From contig JAAYLE010000148.1 in the NCBI GenBank assembly GCA_012522085.1, positions 1 through 40,286 on the forward strand: a stretch of DNA of 40,286 nt. Reading direction: 5' to 3'. This stretch comes from Bacillota bacterium. Lineage in GTDB: Bacteria > Bacillota > Limnochordia > JAAZLZ01. Below, in pieces: positions 27,898 through 36,956 of the stretch. Positions within the stretch are counted from its first letter, which is position 1. Every line of letters starts with the position of its first letter. Made by a program: the position numbers and the translations under genes. The notes beneath the pieces are model-generated. The model was not told where the DNA came from and searched no databases. It worked only from the letters and a program-made list of their open reading frames with translations.

Positions 27898-28623
27898 TTA
27901 CTCTCCTCGTTTCCCTTTCCGCTTCCGTCCCTTCTTGGACTGCCGATTAGCCTTTCCGAAGATGGCAATCCCGGTGCCCTTCTCAAGCCAGTAAAACAGC
28001 CGGCCCACGGCGAGGACGATATCATCGGCGTATTTTAACGCAATCACTTTCCCACAAGCTTTGCCCGCAACGGTCAAGGCGGCAATCACCGCCACCATCA
28101 GGGTCGTCACTACCGGTTCTTTGAATCCCGGCCGCAACAGGAGCACGCGCATCACAACCGCCGTGGCCACGGCGCCGCTCAGCGTTCCGGCCACATCACC
28201 GACCATATCGTTGGCAAAGTTGGCTACTCTGTCGGCATGGCGAATGAGGCGGACAGCTTGCTGTGCGCCGGCAACCCGGTCGACAGCCATCGCATGGAAG
28301 GGCTCTTCCCGAGCGGCGGTGACAGCAACCCCGACGATGTCAAAAATGATGCCTAGTCCCACGATGACCAGGAGCAAGACCAAAGCAGGTAAGAGGGTGA
28401 AGAAGGTGAGAAGGGTTTGACTCCCCAGCGAAATGAACACTGATAAAAAAAAGGTCGCTACCCCGACGGCCACAAACCGCCGTATCTGAGAGCGAAAATT
28501 CGGCTCGCCCAAGGAAAGGAACACCGCCTCCTTAGGGTATGTATGGGCCGGCAGCACGCTGAGTAAAGATTGTGGCTTCAGGTCCAGCAGGTTTTCCCAC
28601 AGGCCTTCCGAAGATGTTGCCAT
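27898..28623 (-). CDS. oapA: DUF21-like integral membrane protein; probable OLE-associated protein A (OapA)
   Basis: Start refined to ATG 28623; VGLGIIFDIVGVAVTAAREEPFHAMAVDRVAGAQQAVRLIRHADRVANFANDMVGDVAGTLSGA; between dxs and the non-coding ispA-proximal region; Lys/Arg-rich C-terminal tail. Confidence 0.8.
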   Translation of the reverse strand: MATSSEGLWENLLDLKPQSLLSVLPAHTYPKEAVFLSLGEPNFRSQIRRFVAVGVATFFLSVFISLGSQTLLTFFTLLPALVLLLVIVGLGIIFDIVGVAVTAAREEPFHAMAVDRVAGAQQAVRLIRHADRVANFANDMVGDVAGTLSGAVATAVVMRVLLLRPGFKEPVVTTLMVAVIAALTVAGKACGKVIALKYADDIVLAVGRLFYWLEKGTGIAIFGKANRQSKKGRKRKGKRGE

Positions 28624-28639
28624 CTTGGCGGTTTCCCCT

Positions 28640-29159
28640 TTACGGCCTGCCTGTTCTGTCGCCAAGAACAGAGCTAGATCGCCACTTAGCCCACATCGCA
28701 ATCCCCAACGTGCCATCCACCGGAAACAGTCTAGGAGTTTTCCTCAACGACGCTAATTGCCTTCTAGCCCCTTTTGCAGAATGGGTTTCAAGCAGTCCAA
28801 ACCAAGAATAGGTTCCACGGCCGCTGAACCATTCTTGTACCATGCTATCCCACCACCCCACTCAGGGCAGGCTACACTGCACCCAACACTAAGTACTGCG
28901 AAAGCAGCTTCTGCATCGCGTGCAGGTTCAGCCCAAGCCGTAACCGATGGCCACGAACTTGGGTCTCCGCGGAAAGGGGGTCAACGCCTACATGCCTTTG
29001 TAGATCGCCCCCGCTTCCTTAACCCCCAGCAGCAGCCCCCGACTGGGCGTCGGCGGCCACCACCAGGGACTTCATCGATGTGCCCTCGACGGATTTTTAG
29101 GCCCGTCTTCAAAGGCAACCGCGCCGACTAGAATACTGCGCCGGCCCACTGTTTGGTGT
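28640..29159 (-). ncRNA. ole: Probable OLE RNA (ornate, large, extremophilic)
   Basis: ~590-nt ispA-oapA gap with no conserved ORF; TATAAT at 29166-29171 upstream; tandem hairpins at 29039-29053, 28988-29003, 28911-28925, 28896-28907 and a final CTGTTCT-N7-AGAACAG at 28651-28671; ispA-[RNA]-oapA-dxs order is the established OLE context. Confidence 0.82.
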
Positions 29160-29165
29160 AGCTGT

Positions 29166-29194
29166 ATTATAACACACCGCCCCAAACCCCGCAA
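29166..29194 (-). promoter_or_regulatory. Candidate promoter for OLE RNA
   Basis: Minus strand TTGCGG - 17 nt - TATAAT; good -10, weak -35. Confidence 0.5.
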
Positions 29195-29212
29195 GCAACA
29201 GCATTCACAGGC

Positions 29213-30103
29213 TCATCTATCCCTATGTAAGATGTAGCCGACAAGCTCTCTGAGGGGCCATGCTTCCTCACCCAAGCCCGCCAGGGCCGCCAAAGCATTC
29301 GCGGCCGCACCGTGAGCAGCCTCTTTCGCCTTTTCCAGGCCGAATAGTGCCGGGTAAGTCGCTTTCCCATGACTCGCATCACTGCCCACTGGCTTGCCCA
29401 GCTTGTCCACATCCCCTTCCACATCGAGGATGTCATCGGTGATCTGGAACAACAAACCAAGCTCCCGGCCATAGGTGGTTAACGAGGCCAGCAGTTCCTC
29501 CCCTGCGCCCCCCACCATAGCACCCGTTCGCAAAGCGACGGTAATCAGATCCCCTGTCTTATGGCAGTGAATGTACTCTAAAGTGGCCCTGTCGACCTTC
29601 TTGCCCTCAGATTGCAGGTCGACCACCTGGCCGCCGATCAAGCCTTCGCTGCCGACGGCCTGGGCCACCTCGGCAATGATGTTTACCACCGCGGCATCAT
29701 CCGCCAGGGAAAGACGAGTAAGCAAATAAAAGGCCCTGGTGAGCAAAGCATCGCCGGCCAGGAGGGCGATGGCTTCACCGAACATTTTATGATTCGAAGG
29801 CTTGCCCCGTCGCCAATCATCATCATCCATACATGGCAAATCATCGTGGATTAAAGAAAAAGAATGGATCATCTCCAAGGCTGCCGCTAAGGGCAGGGCC
29901 GCATCGCTCGAACCCTGGGCAATCTCGGCCGCGGTAAGGGCCAAAATGCCCCGCAGACGTTTGCCCCCTCCCAAGGTGGAATAGCGCATCGACCGGTGCA
30001 GAATCTCCGGCACAACATCATCGCCAGGCAAATACTCTTCCAAGGCCCTTTCGATCAATTGCGCCCGGCTGCGTACATATTGCTGCAGATCTTTCACCTT
30101 CAT
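29213..30103 (-). CDS. ispA: Polyprenyl (farnesyl) diphosphate synthase
   Basis: 296 aa; LIHDDLPCMDDDDWRRGKPSNH; second Asp-rich motif QITDDILDVEGD. Confidence 0.97.
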   Translation of the reverse strand: MKVKDLQQYVRSRAQLIERALEEYLPGDDVVPEILHRSMRYSTLGGGKRLRGILALTAAEIAQGSSDAALPLAAALEMIHSFSLIHDDLPCMDDDDWRRGKPSNHKMFGEAIALLAGDALLTRAFYLLTRLSLADDAAVVNIIAEVAQAVGSEGLIGGQVVDLQSEGKKVDRATLEYIHCHKTGDLITVALRTGAMVGGAGEELLASLTTYGRELGLLFQITDDILDVEGDVDKLGKPVGSDASHGKATYPALFGLEKAKEAAHGAAANALAALAGLGEEAWPLRELVGYILHRDR

Positions 30104-30369
30104 CCGACTCCTCCTTGGGCCAGGTCCCGCAATTCCGGGCCAAAGCCTTCGTCCACCAGCACCCTAATCCTTCCTTCGGCCTTGTCCAGACATTCGTTAC
30201 AAAAACGCACCAATTTGATCCCTTGCTCAAACAAGGCCAGGGATTCTTCGAGGGTCGTTTCACCGCCTTCGAGCAGCCGAACGACCTCTTCGAGCAGCCT
30301 GCAAGCTTCTTCAAAATCTAGTTCTTCCCAGTTGATTTCCTTCACGAGCCTCCACTTCCCTCCCCGCAA
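30100..30369 (-). CDS. xseB: Exodeoxyribonuclease VII small subunit
   Basis: FEEACRLLEEVVRLLEGGETTLEESLALFEQGIKLVRFCNECLDKAEGRI. Confidence 0.95.
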   Translation of the reverse strand: MRGGKWRLVKEINWEELDFEEACRLLEEVVRLLEGGETTLEESLALFEQGIKLVRFCNECLDKAEGRIRVLVDEGFGPELRDLAQGGVG

Positions 30370-31571
30370 ATCTTCTGGATCTTGGCCTGCAAGTCTCCTT
30401 CCCCAAGGATGATATGCACCATGTCGCCGACGCGGCCATCCTGTGCCCGGCGGAGAATCCGCCCATCGGACAGTTGACAGATGCTGTAGCCCCTGGCCAA
30501 AGTCCCTAGGGGGCTGAGAAGCTCCAGTCGTCCAGCAAGACCAATCAGTCTATCTTTATTCAACCTATACCCATTACGCACCGCCAGCAGCAAAGAACGC
30601 TCCCTCTCATCCAACGTGAGCCGAAGGCGATTCAACCGCTCTTCAGGTCGTTGGAGAACGCTTCGCTCGGCCAGGCTCGAAACCTGCCGGCGCCCTTGGT
30701 CAACGCGCCTTTGCGCCATCCGGCGGAGACGTTCATAAAGACTAATCAACTGTGCCGCGATCGCACTAACGTCAGGAACGGCCATTTCCGCCGCCGCCGA
30801 AGGGGTAGGCGCCCGGTGATCGGCGACCAAATCCGTAATGGTCACATCGGTTTCATGGCCCACCGCCGAGATCACGGGAATGGAGGAGGAATAGACGGCC
30901 CGGGCGACTCCTTCATCGTTAAAAGACCAAAGGTCCTCAAGGGAGCCCCCGCCTCTGCCCAGGATGATGATATCAAGATCGCCGTAGCGATTGCATAGTT
31001 CCAAAGCCTTAATGATGCTAGCCGGGCCTTCGCTTCCCTGGACGATGGCCGGAGCGACGATAATATCGATCTTGGGATTGCGGCGGCGAGCGACGGTGAC
31101 AATGTCTCGCAGAGCAGCCCCTTGCAAAGAAGTGACCACTCCCAGACGATGGGGAAAAGCCGGCAAGGGACGTTTCCGCCCCGGATCGAACAGGCCTTCC
31201 GCAGCCAGCTTCTCCTTCAGCTGCTGAAAAGCATAATGAAGAAGTCCCTCTCCCGCCGGGAAGACCTGCTCCACATACAGTTGATAGTCTCCGTTCGGCG
31301 GATAAACTCCTATCCTGCCTGCCGCCACCACCTCAAGCCCATCGCCGAGAGCAAAGGAGAGGGCTTGTCCATAGCGGCGAAAGAGGACGCACCGCAGGCG
31401 GGCCTTGGCATCCTTGAGGGTAAAATACGTGTGGCCCGAGGTGTGGCGCTTGTAGTTGGAGATCTCGCCCCGGATTAGGATGCTTTGCAAAACGGGGTCG
31501 GCAGTCAACGTATCTTCGATGCGCCGCGTTGCCTCGGCCACCGTCCAAATCTTTGGTTCAGCTGGCCACAT
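30342..31571 (-). CDS. xseA: Exodeoxyribonuclease VII large subunit
   Basis: 409 aa; WTVAEATRRIEDTL, GEISNYKRHTSGHTYFTLKD, ILGRGGGSLEDLWSFND. Confidence 0.97.
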   Translation of the reverse strand: MWPAEPKIWTVAEATRRIEDTLTADPVLQSILIRGEISNYKRHTSGHTYFTLKDAKARLRCVLFRRYGQALSFALGDGLEVVAAGRIGVYPPNGDYQLYVEQVFPAGEGLLHYAFQQLKEKLAAEGLFDPGRKRPLPAFPHRLGVVTSLQGAALRDIVTVARRRNPKIDIIVAPAIVQGSEGPASIIKALELCNRYGDLDIIILGRGGGSLEDLWSFNDEGVARAVYSSSIPVISAVGHETDVTITDLVADHRAPTPSAAAEMAVPDVSAIAAQLISLYERLRRMAQRRVDQGRRQVSSLAERSVLQRPEERLNRLRLTLDERERSLLLAVRNGYRLNKDRLIGLAGRLELLSPLGTLARGYSICQLSDGRILRRAQDGRVGDMVHIILGEGDLQAKIQKICGEGSGGS

Positions 31572-31984
31572 CAGTGCTTCTCTCCGACCTCGGACCGGGC
31601 AATGGCACCCAAGACCCCGTTGACAAACTTGCTCGATTCCTCATCGCCGTAAACCTTGGCCAGCTCCACTGCCTCGTTAATAGCCACCCCAACAGGGACA
31701 AGGTGCTGGTAGATGCTCTCAAAGACAGCAATACGCAGGATATTTCTATCCACATTAGCCATCCGGTCCAATGTCCAGTCAATGGCATAGGAGCTGATTA
31801 GCTCGTCAATAGCCTTGCGATTCGCCAGGACCCCTCGCACGAGCTCACGACAATAAGCAGCATCCGCGGACGACAAACCGTCGGCAACAACGGTGTTTTC
31901 CACACTAAGGTCCCAATCGCACTTGCCGACGTCAATCTGGAAAAGCGCCTTCAGAGCCGATTCTCGGCCCGCCCTTCTACTCAA
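31571..31984 (-). CDS. nusB: Transcription antitermination factor NusB
   Basis: 137 aa; AGRESALKALFQIDVG, LDRMANVDRNILRIAVFE, AINEAVELAKVYGDEESSKFVNGVLGAI. Confidence 0.97.
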   Translation of the reverse strand: MSRRAGRESALKALFQIDVGKCDWDLSVENTVVADGLSSADAAYCRELVRGVLANRKAIDELISSYAIDWTLDRMANVDRNILRIAVFESIYQHLVPVGVAINEAVELAKVYGDEESSKFVNGVLGAIARSEVGEKH

Positions 31985-31999
31985 CTGATGATCCCCCCA

Positions 32000-32218
32000 T
32001 CAACGCGGCCACAGACGCCTTAGCAGTTCCGGCAGCTCCTCCCTTTCCACCAGGCTGCCGATAAAATATCCGACCAGCAGACAAAAACAAATGAAGAGCG
32101 CTCGCCAAAACCCAAACCGCAGGACGAGTAGTGCCACAACCAGCCCGATGACGCTCCCCCAGAAGCGGCCTTTATGGCGATGGATAGCCCTCCGTATCTG
32201 ATCCCACAGCTCCTGCAT
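32000..32218 (-). CDS. DUF2273 family small membrane protein
   Basis: 72 aa, two hydrophobic segments, HKGRFWGSVIGLVVALLVLRFGFWRALFICFCLLVGYFIG; next to AmaP and Asp23. Confidence 0.85.
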   Translation of the reverse strand: MQELWDQIRRAIHRHKGRFWGSVIGLVVALLVLRFGFWRALFICFCLLVGYFIGSLVEREELPELLRRLWPR

Positions 32219-32238
32219 CCTCGGAGCACCTCGCTTCC

Positions 32239-32781
32239 CTACTCTACCCTTGGCTTCCTGTCCCGGACCAGGCTCCTTACTTTTACCTGAACATCCGCGA
32301 TCTCCAGTCCCGTTGTCTGTTTCAGATAGTCCTTTACCCCTGCCTGAACCGCCTCGACTACTGCGGGAATATTCACATCGGGCAGCACCTTTAAACTTAA
32401 AAGGATGCCCACTCCTTCCGAGCGGGCCCGAACTCTAGCCTCCACATCCTGTACGCCAACCACGTCCTGGGCTGATCGCCGAATCAGGCTTTCCAGGACC
32501 GACATACTGATGTGTACTTGGCCGAGCTGACTCTCCCAAGCCAAAGGAGGAGCGGTCCCCATATCACGAACAGCTAGTCGCAATATGTAAAGGCTGAGCA
32601 ACAACAGAATAATGCCGGCTGCCAATGGTCTTGCGCCGTCAAACCGGGCGATGTAATCCAACCAGTGGAAGACTTGCTCGGCCGGATTCCACCCCCAAGC
32701 TAAGGCGAAGGCCAGCAAGGACAACGTCAGGAAAACCAGGGAGAGAACCACCAGGATCACGCGGTCATATGCCCGCACCAA
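32239..32781 (-). CDS. amaP: Alkaline shock response membrane anchor protein AmaP
   Basis: 180 aa; two N-terminal TM helices and an Asp23-like C-terminal region. Confidence 0.87.
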   Translation of the reverse strand: MVRAYDRVILVVLSLVFLTLSLLAFALAWGWNPAEQVFHWLDYIARFDGARPLAAGIILLLLSLYILRLAVRDMGTAPPLAWESQLGQVHISMSVLESLIRRSAQDVVGVQDVEARVRARSEGVGILLSLKVLPDVNIPAVVEAVQAGVKDYLKQTTGLEIADVQVKVRSLVRDRKPRVE

Positions 32782-32805
32782 TATCTCCTCCTCTTATTGT
32801 GCGGG

Positions 32806-33192
32806 TTACCTAACCCGAACCTCCTCATGCTTTTCCTCCTGGGGGAAGTGGACGCCCTGGATATTGACATTGACCTCAACCACCTGCAGTCCCGTCATCC
32901 CTTCGATGGCCCGCTTCACATTTTCCTGAATTTTCGTGGCCACATCCGGGATCCGGACTCCGTAGTTGACGATGATGAACAGGTCTACCGCAGCCTGCTC
33001 CTCCCCTACTTCCACTTTAACCCCCTTGGACAGATTCTTGCGGCCAAGCATCTCAGCGATGCCGCCAGCGATGCCGCCGCTCATCCCGGCAACACCTTCA
33101 ATCTCGGTAGCGGCAAGTCCAGCGATGATGCCCACCACTTCATTAGCAATTCTCAGCTCGCCCAGTTCGGTCTTATCCTTCGTATCAGCCAC
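32806..33192 (-). CDS. Asp23/Gls24 family envelope stress protein
   Basis: 128 aa; LGELRIANEVVGIIAGLAATEIEGVAGMSGG, VKVEVGEEQAAVDLFIIVNYGVRIPDVATKIQENVKRAIEGMTGLQV. Confidence 0.95.
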   Translation of the reverse strand: MADTKDKTELGELRIANEVVGIIAGLAATEIEGVAGMSGGIAGGIAEMLGRKNLSKGVKVEVGEEQAAVDLFIIVNYGVRIPDVATKIQENVKRAIEGMTGLQVVEVNVNIQGVHFPQEEKHEEVRVR

Positions 33193-33254
33193 CTCTGTCC
33201 ACCTCCATTTGCTGGATGCACCCCTAGTATATCAAAGGATGGGGCCAAGAACAA

Positions 33255-34610
33255 TCAGAGAGCATTCTTAGCGAGAAACCGGGTCTCGATGAAGTCCGTT
33301 GACAATTCTCCCCGGCGAAAGAAGGGATCGTCGAGGATCTCTAGATGGAAGGGGATCGTATGGGCAATGCCGTCGATGGTAAACTCCCGCAAAGCAACCT
33401 TCATGCGGTCAATGGCCCGGTCTCGAGTAGGCGCCCACGCGATCACCTTGGCAAACATGGAGTCGTAATAGGAGGGCACATTCCACCCTTCATAGGCCGC
33501 GCTATCGATGCGGATCCCCGGTCCTCCCGGCGGACGATAGGTCTTAATTCTCCCGGGAGACGGCAGGAAGTTGCGATAGGGATCTTCAGCGGCAATGCGA
33601 CACTCGATGGCATGTCCCCTAATGGTGATGTCGTCCTGGTTGTAGCTCAGAGGCTCGCCCGCGGCAACGAGCAGCTGTTCCCGGACAAGGTCAACGCCGG
33701 TGACCATCTCCGTTACCGGGTGCTCCACCTGGATGCGGGTATTCATCTCCATGAAATAATAGCGGCCTTCACTGTCAAGGAGAAATTCCACTGTCCCCGC
33801 ATTAACGTAATCGACCGCCAAGGCCCCTTTGAGGGCAGCTTCACCCATGGCCTGCCGGAGCTCATCGGTCATGATGGGGCAGGGAGCTTCTTCCAGGAGT
33901 TTTTGATGGCGGCGCTGCAACGAACACTCCCGTTCGCCCAGATGGATGGCCTTGCCATGAGAATCAACGAGAATCTGGATTTCAACATGACGCGGTTTGG
34001 TGACGAACTTTTCTAGATAGACGACGCCGCTGCCGAAGGCAGCTTCCGACTCCGCCCGCGCTGGGGCTAGAACACGAAGCAGCTCCTTCTCATCATACGC
34101 CACCCGCATCCCTTTGCCACCGCCTCCGGCGGCAGCCTTGACGATAACCGGATAACCAATTTCCCGCGCGATCCCGGCTGCCTCCCGGTCGCTTTCCACA
34201 CCGCCCGGGCTTCCAGGAATAACCGGCACGCCCGCCTCCTCCATGGTTCTCTTCGCGGCCGCCTTATCCCCCATCCGCTCGATCGTCTCCGGGGAAGGGC
34301 CAATGAAGGCCAGTCCATTAGCCCGGCAGATTTCGGCGAAATGGGCCCGTTCGGCGAGATATCCATAGCCTGGATGGATGGCATCGGCGCCGGAGATAAG
34401 GGCAGCGCTGATGATGTTGGGAATGTTGAGGTAGCTTTGAGATGATGGGGCCGGACCTACACAATAGGCTTCGTCGGCATAGGCGACATGAAGGGAATCG
34501 GCATCGGCCTCTGAATAGATGGCAACCGTCCTGATGTCCAGTTCTTGACAAGCACGGATAATCCGGAGGGCGATCTCCCCCCTGTTAGCGATTAATACCT
34601 TTCGGAACAA
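33255..34610 (-). CDS. accC: Acetyl-CoA carboxylase biotin carboxylase subunit
   Basis: 451 aa; [49 protein letters not shown]. Confidence 0.98.
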   Translation of the reverse strand: MFRKVLIANRGEIALRIIRACQELDIRTVAIYSEADADSLHVAYADEAYCVGPAPSSQSYLNIPNIISAALISGADAIHPGYGYLAERAHFAEICRANGLAFIGPSPETIERMGDKAAAKRTMEEAGVPVIPGSPGGVESDREAAGIAREIGYPVIVKAAAGGGGKGMRVAYDEKELLRVLAPARAESEAAFGSGVVYLEKFVTKPRHVEIQILVDSHGKAIHLGERECSLQRRHQKLLEEAPCPIMTDELRQAMGEAALKGALAVDYVNAGTVEFLLDSEGRYYFMEMNTRIQVEHPVTEMVTGVDLVREQLLVAAGEPLSYNQDDITIRGHAIECRIAAEDPYRNFLPSPGRIKTYRPPGGPGIRIDSAAYEGWNVPSYYDSMFAKVIAWAPTRDRAIDRMKVALREFTIDGIAHTIPFHLEILDDPFFRRGELSTDFIETRFLAKNAL

Positions 34611-34621
34611 CTCTTCTCCCC

Positions 34622-35074
34622 CTAGCCAAGTTTCTCAACGACAAACAAAGGTTGGCCGTATTCGACGGGCTGCGCGTTGTCCACCAAGATCTCCTTGATC
34701 ACTCCGGCCACATCAGCCTCAATTTCGTTCATCATCTTCATGGCCTCGATGATGCAAAGAGGCTGCCCCTCTTCGATCCTGTCGCCGACTTCCACATACG
34801 GCGCAGCATCAGGTGCCGGAGCCCTGTAAAAGACCCCGACCATAGGTGCAGCGATGATCACCGTCTCTTCTTTCACCTCAGGTGCCTCCACCGACACGAC
34901 CTGGCCAGTCACCGGCTGCCGGGGAAATGCTTCTTCCGTTCGTTGCTCGTATGGAGCTCCGGAGACGATTGCCTTCTTCAGATACAATCGCACCTTGTCC
35001 GTTTCTAGTTCGAGTTCGGCCACATCGCTTGCGCTCAACGCTTGTATGAGTTCTTTTATCTCATCGAGATTCAT
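34622..35074 (-). CDS. accB: Acetyl-CoA carboxylase biotin carboxyl carrier protein
   Basis: 150 aa; biotinylation motif [13 protein letters not shown]. Confidence 0.97.
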   Translation of the reverse strand: MNLDEIKELIQALSASDVAELELETDKVRLYLKKAIVSGAPYEQRTEEAFPRQPVTGQVVSVEAPEVKEETVIIAAPMVGVFYRAPAPDAAPYVEVGDRIEEGQPLCIIEAMKMMNEIEADVAGVIKEILVDNAQPVEYGQPLFVVEKLG

Positions 35075-35131
35075 CCATATCCCCCTTTAGTCCCAAGGTC
35101 AATCCCAAGCTCAAGCATATCTTTACCAATT

Positions 35132-35231
35132 CTGAGGAAAGCCAGCCCCGGAGGCATTATTCCCCGGGGCCACATGGTTGAGTCATGGGTGTCTTTTTCT
35201 TCTCGGCGCACTAAAATCCTGCTTTCCTCAG
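35132..35231 (-). other. Candidate structured RNA element closed by an 11-bp perfect inverted repeat
   Basis: Minus strand CTGAGGAAAGC ... GCTTTCCTCAG enclosing a second GCCCCGG/CCGGGGC hairpin (35145-35170). Confidence 0.45.
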
Positions 35232-35236
35232 CAAAG

Positions 35237-35827
35237 TCACTGCTCGATTCCGTCAATGATCGTGATTCTCTCCAGGGTTACCCCAGCCAGCCGGTTGACT
35301 ACCTCGCCGATTTGAGCCGCCTGCGCCGCATCCACCTGACCATCCACTACTATATTCGCACTGTCGGCAGTCAACACCACGACCACATCCCGATGTCCCT
35401 TGGCTTTGATTAGGTTTTCCAATTCCGTCTCCTTATGGCTTAATTGGGTTAGGTGCCAAAGCCTTGCCTCCGTCTCCGCCCGGCGAGCAGGTTGAATGGT
35501 GGGGTCCAGCAAAATCTCTTCCAGATAGGAAGCCTGTCGGCTGCGAGAACGCTCCCTTTCCCAGCGATATTCATTGAAAAAGTCCGTCCGCAGGGGTGCA
35601 ACCTCCACCAACTCGGCAACGGTAGTAGTCTCCGATCGTTGGAGGGGAGCCGTTACCGACAGAGCCTCCTCGCTGATCTCCGTCAATTGCCCATCGACCA
35701 AATCCTGATTCTGCGTTTCTGCCTGGGGAAAGACATACAGATAGCAAAGCCCGAGAACAAGCAAAACTAGGGCCAACAAGACTAAGCGGCTGGTGCGTTT
35801 ACTGACCACGTAAAACACTTCCCTCAC
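35237..35827 (-). CDS. spoIIIAH: Stage III sporulation protein AH
   Basis: 196 aa; single N-terminal TM, C-terminal VVVLTADSANIVVDGQVDAAQAAQIGEVVNRLAGV; position in spoIIIA operon. Confidence 0.93.
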   Translation of the reverse strand: MREVFYVVSKRTSRLVLLALVLLVLGLCYLYVFPQAETQNQDLVDGQLTEISEEALSVTAPLQRSETTTVAELVEVAPLRTDFFNEYRWERERSRSRQASYLEEILLDPTIQPARRAETEARLWHLTQLSHKETELENLIKAKGHRDVVVVLTADSANIVVDGQVDAAQAAQIGEVVNRLAGVTLERITIIDGIEQ

Positions 35828-36451
35828 CTACTTTCTCGGCATAACTTCTATCCTGTGGGCCGGCACCCCGAGGACCGTCTCCACTGCCCGCAAGATGTCG
35901 AGCCGCACCCGCGGGTCCCGGGCCCCATCGGCGATTACCAGTACTCCGCGAATAGGAGGCCGACCTTCCTGGACAACGATGGGCTGCTCTCCCTTACGGT
36001 CATCAGCGGCCACGAGAACGTACTGGGTCGTTGTCCGCTCCTCGGTGATTTGTCGCTCAACGCCGGCCCGGTCACTTTCAACGGTAGTTCTCACCTCCTT
36101 TGTCTGATTGGCCAAATACTCCCTTCGGGGGCCGTCCATCGTTAGCAGGACCCTTACCTCCCCCACCCCGGCGATCTGCGTCAAGGTGCCGGCCAGGGAC
36201 CGTTCCAGGCGGGTTTGAAAATCAGACCAATCTTCTTCCGAAGTTGAGCGCATAACTGGTTCGGCCAGGCTCTGGACCGTTGGTTTTCGTTCCGGAGCGG
36301 TACTCACCAGGAGCACTAAGCCGACTAAGAGGAGGATCACTGTCAGCTTAGCCCGACGCGCCTGGGCGGGGTTAAGGTTGAGGAGGCCCTCATCATCCCC
36401 CTGTTCGTGCCCTTGCCGCCACCATTTATGCCAATTATCGAGCAGCCCCAT
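35828..36451 (-). CDS. spoIIIAG: Stage III sporulation protein AG
   Basis: Start refined to the ATG at 36451 behind GGGAGG; LERSLAGTLTQIAGVGEVRVLLTMDG; VIADGARDPRVRLDILRAVETVLGVPAHRIEVM. Confidence 0.93.
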   Translation of the reverse strand: MGLLDNWHKWWRQGHEQGDDEGLLNLNPAQARRAKLTVILLLVGLVLLVSTAPERKPTVQSLAEPVMRSTSEEDWSDFQTRLERSLAGTLTQIAGVGEVRVLLTMDGPRREYLANQTKEVRTTVESDRAGVERQITEERTTTQYVLVAADDRKGEQPIVVQEGRPPIRGVLVIADGARDPRVRLDILRAVETVLGVPAHRIEVMPRK

Positions 36452-36956
36452 TGCTCCCACCCTCCCTGTATTGGACATCGACTGCCCCGTGACTGAGACC
36501 GTAGAATTGGGCAATAAAGGGGACTACTTTCTCAGTCCACGCCTCCTGCCTTTCCCCCGGCATTAGCTGCAGCCAGACGATGACCCTATCGATGCGACCT
36601 TCCGATAGCTCCGCCTGCACTGTTGCATCCTCCACCCCGGGGGTCATGGCGAGGAAGGCCGCGGCTTGGTCGTTCAAGCGAGAGACGTAGTCCCCCCTCA
36701 ACCGGGCAAGGGCCCTTTGGCGCAGGCTTAGACCTGCTTCCAAAGATACGCTCTCCAGCCGGCCACTAGCCGGCAGCTCCCAATTGATGCTCAGCCCCGT
36801 TAAGGCCAACATGGGCTCAAGAATGGCGGCAATCAGGACGAGACCAATGACGAGTTGGACGAAACCGCGAATACTGCTCTTCGGCAGCATGGTTTCCAAA
36901 AACACGACCACAAAGACTAGGATGACCAGGTTTTGCAGCCATTGTCGCAAAGGCAT
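36435..36956 (-). CDS. spoIIIAF: Stage III sporulation protein AF
   Basis: 173 aa; MPLRQWLQNLVILVFVVVFLETMLPKSSIRGFVQLVIGLVLIAAILEPML. Confidence 0.94.
   Translation of the reverse strand: MPLRQWLQNLVILVFVVVFLETMLPKSSIRGFVQLVIGLVLIAAILEPMLALTGLSINWELPASGRLESVSLEAGLSLRQRALARLRGDYVSRLNDQAAAFLAMTPGVEDATVQAELSEGRIDRVIVWLQLMPGERQEAWTEKVVPFIAQFYGLSHGAVDVQYREGGSNGAAR

Noticed and set aside
28441-28455. Run of eight A (T on coding strand) in oapA as a programmed slippage site
   Set aside because: The reading frame is intact through it (VATFFLSVF); homopolymers of this length also arise by chance or assembly error.
28757-29131. 124-aa plus-strand ORF in the ispA-oapA gap
   Set aside because: Falls over the predicted OLE RNA on the opposite strand; Ser/Pro/Arg-rich with no family signature.
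28717-29160. Possible degraded protein gene on the minus strand (fragments such as GLLLGVKEAGAIYKGM and KFVAIGYGLG/LNLHAMQKLLSQYLVLGAV)
   Set aside because: The readings need internal stops and frameshifts; hairpin density, the promoter and the ispA/oapA context fit OLE RNA better.
31571-31984. Missing folD between nusB and xseA
   Set aside because: Differs from the Bacillus order, but folD is mobile among Firmicutes; absence from this window says nothing about the genome.
33345-34016. 223-aa plus-strand ORF antisense to accC, and similar plus-strand ORFs throughout (e.g. 32797-33468, 22792-23292, 37144-37677)
   Set aside because: All are opposite confidently identified minus-strand genes and show no recognisable domain.
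35071-35256. 61-aa minus ORF between spoIIIAH and accB
   Set aside because: TTG start inside the spoIIIAH 3' end, overlaps the accB start, no convincing RBS; the inverted-repeat structure is the better-supported signal.
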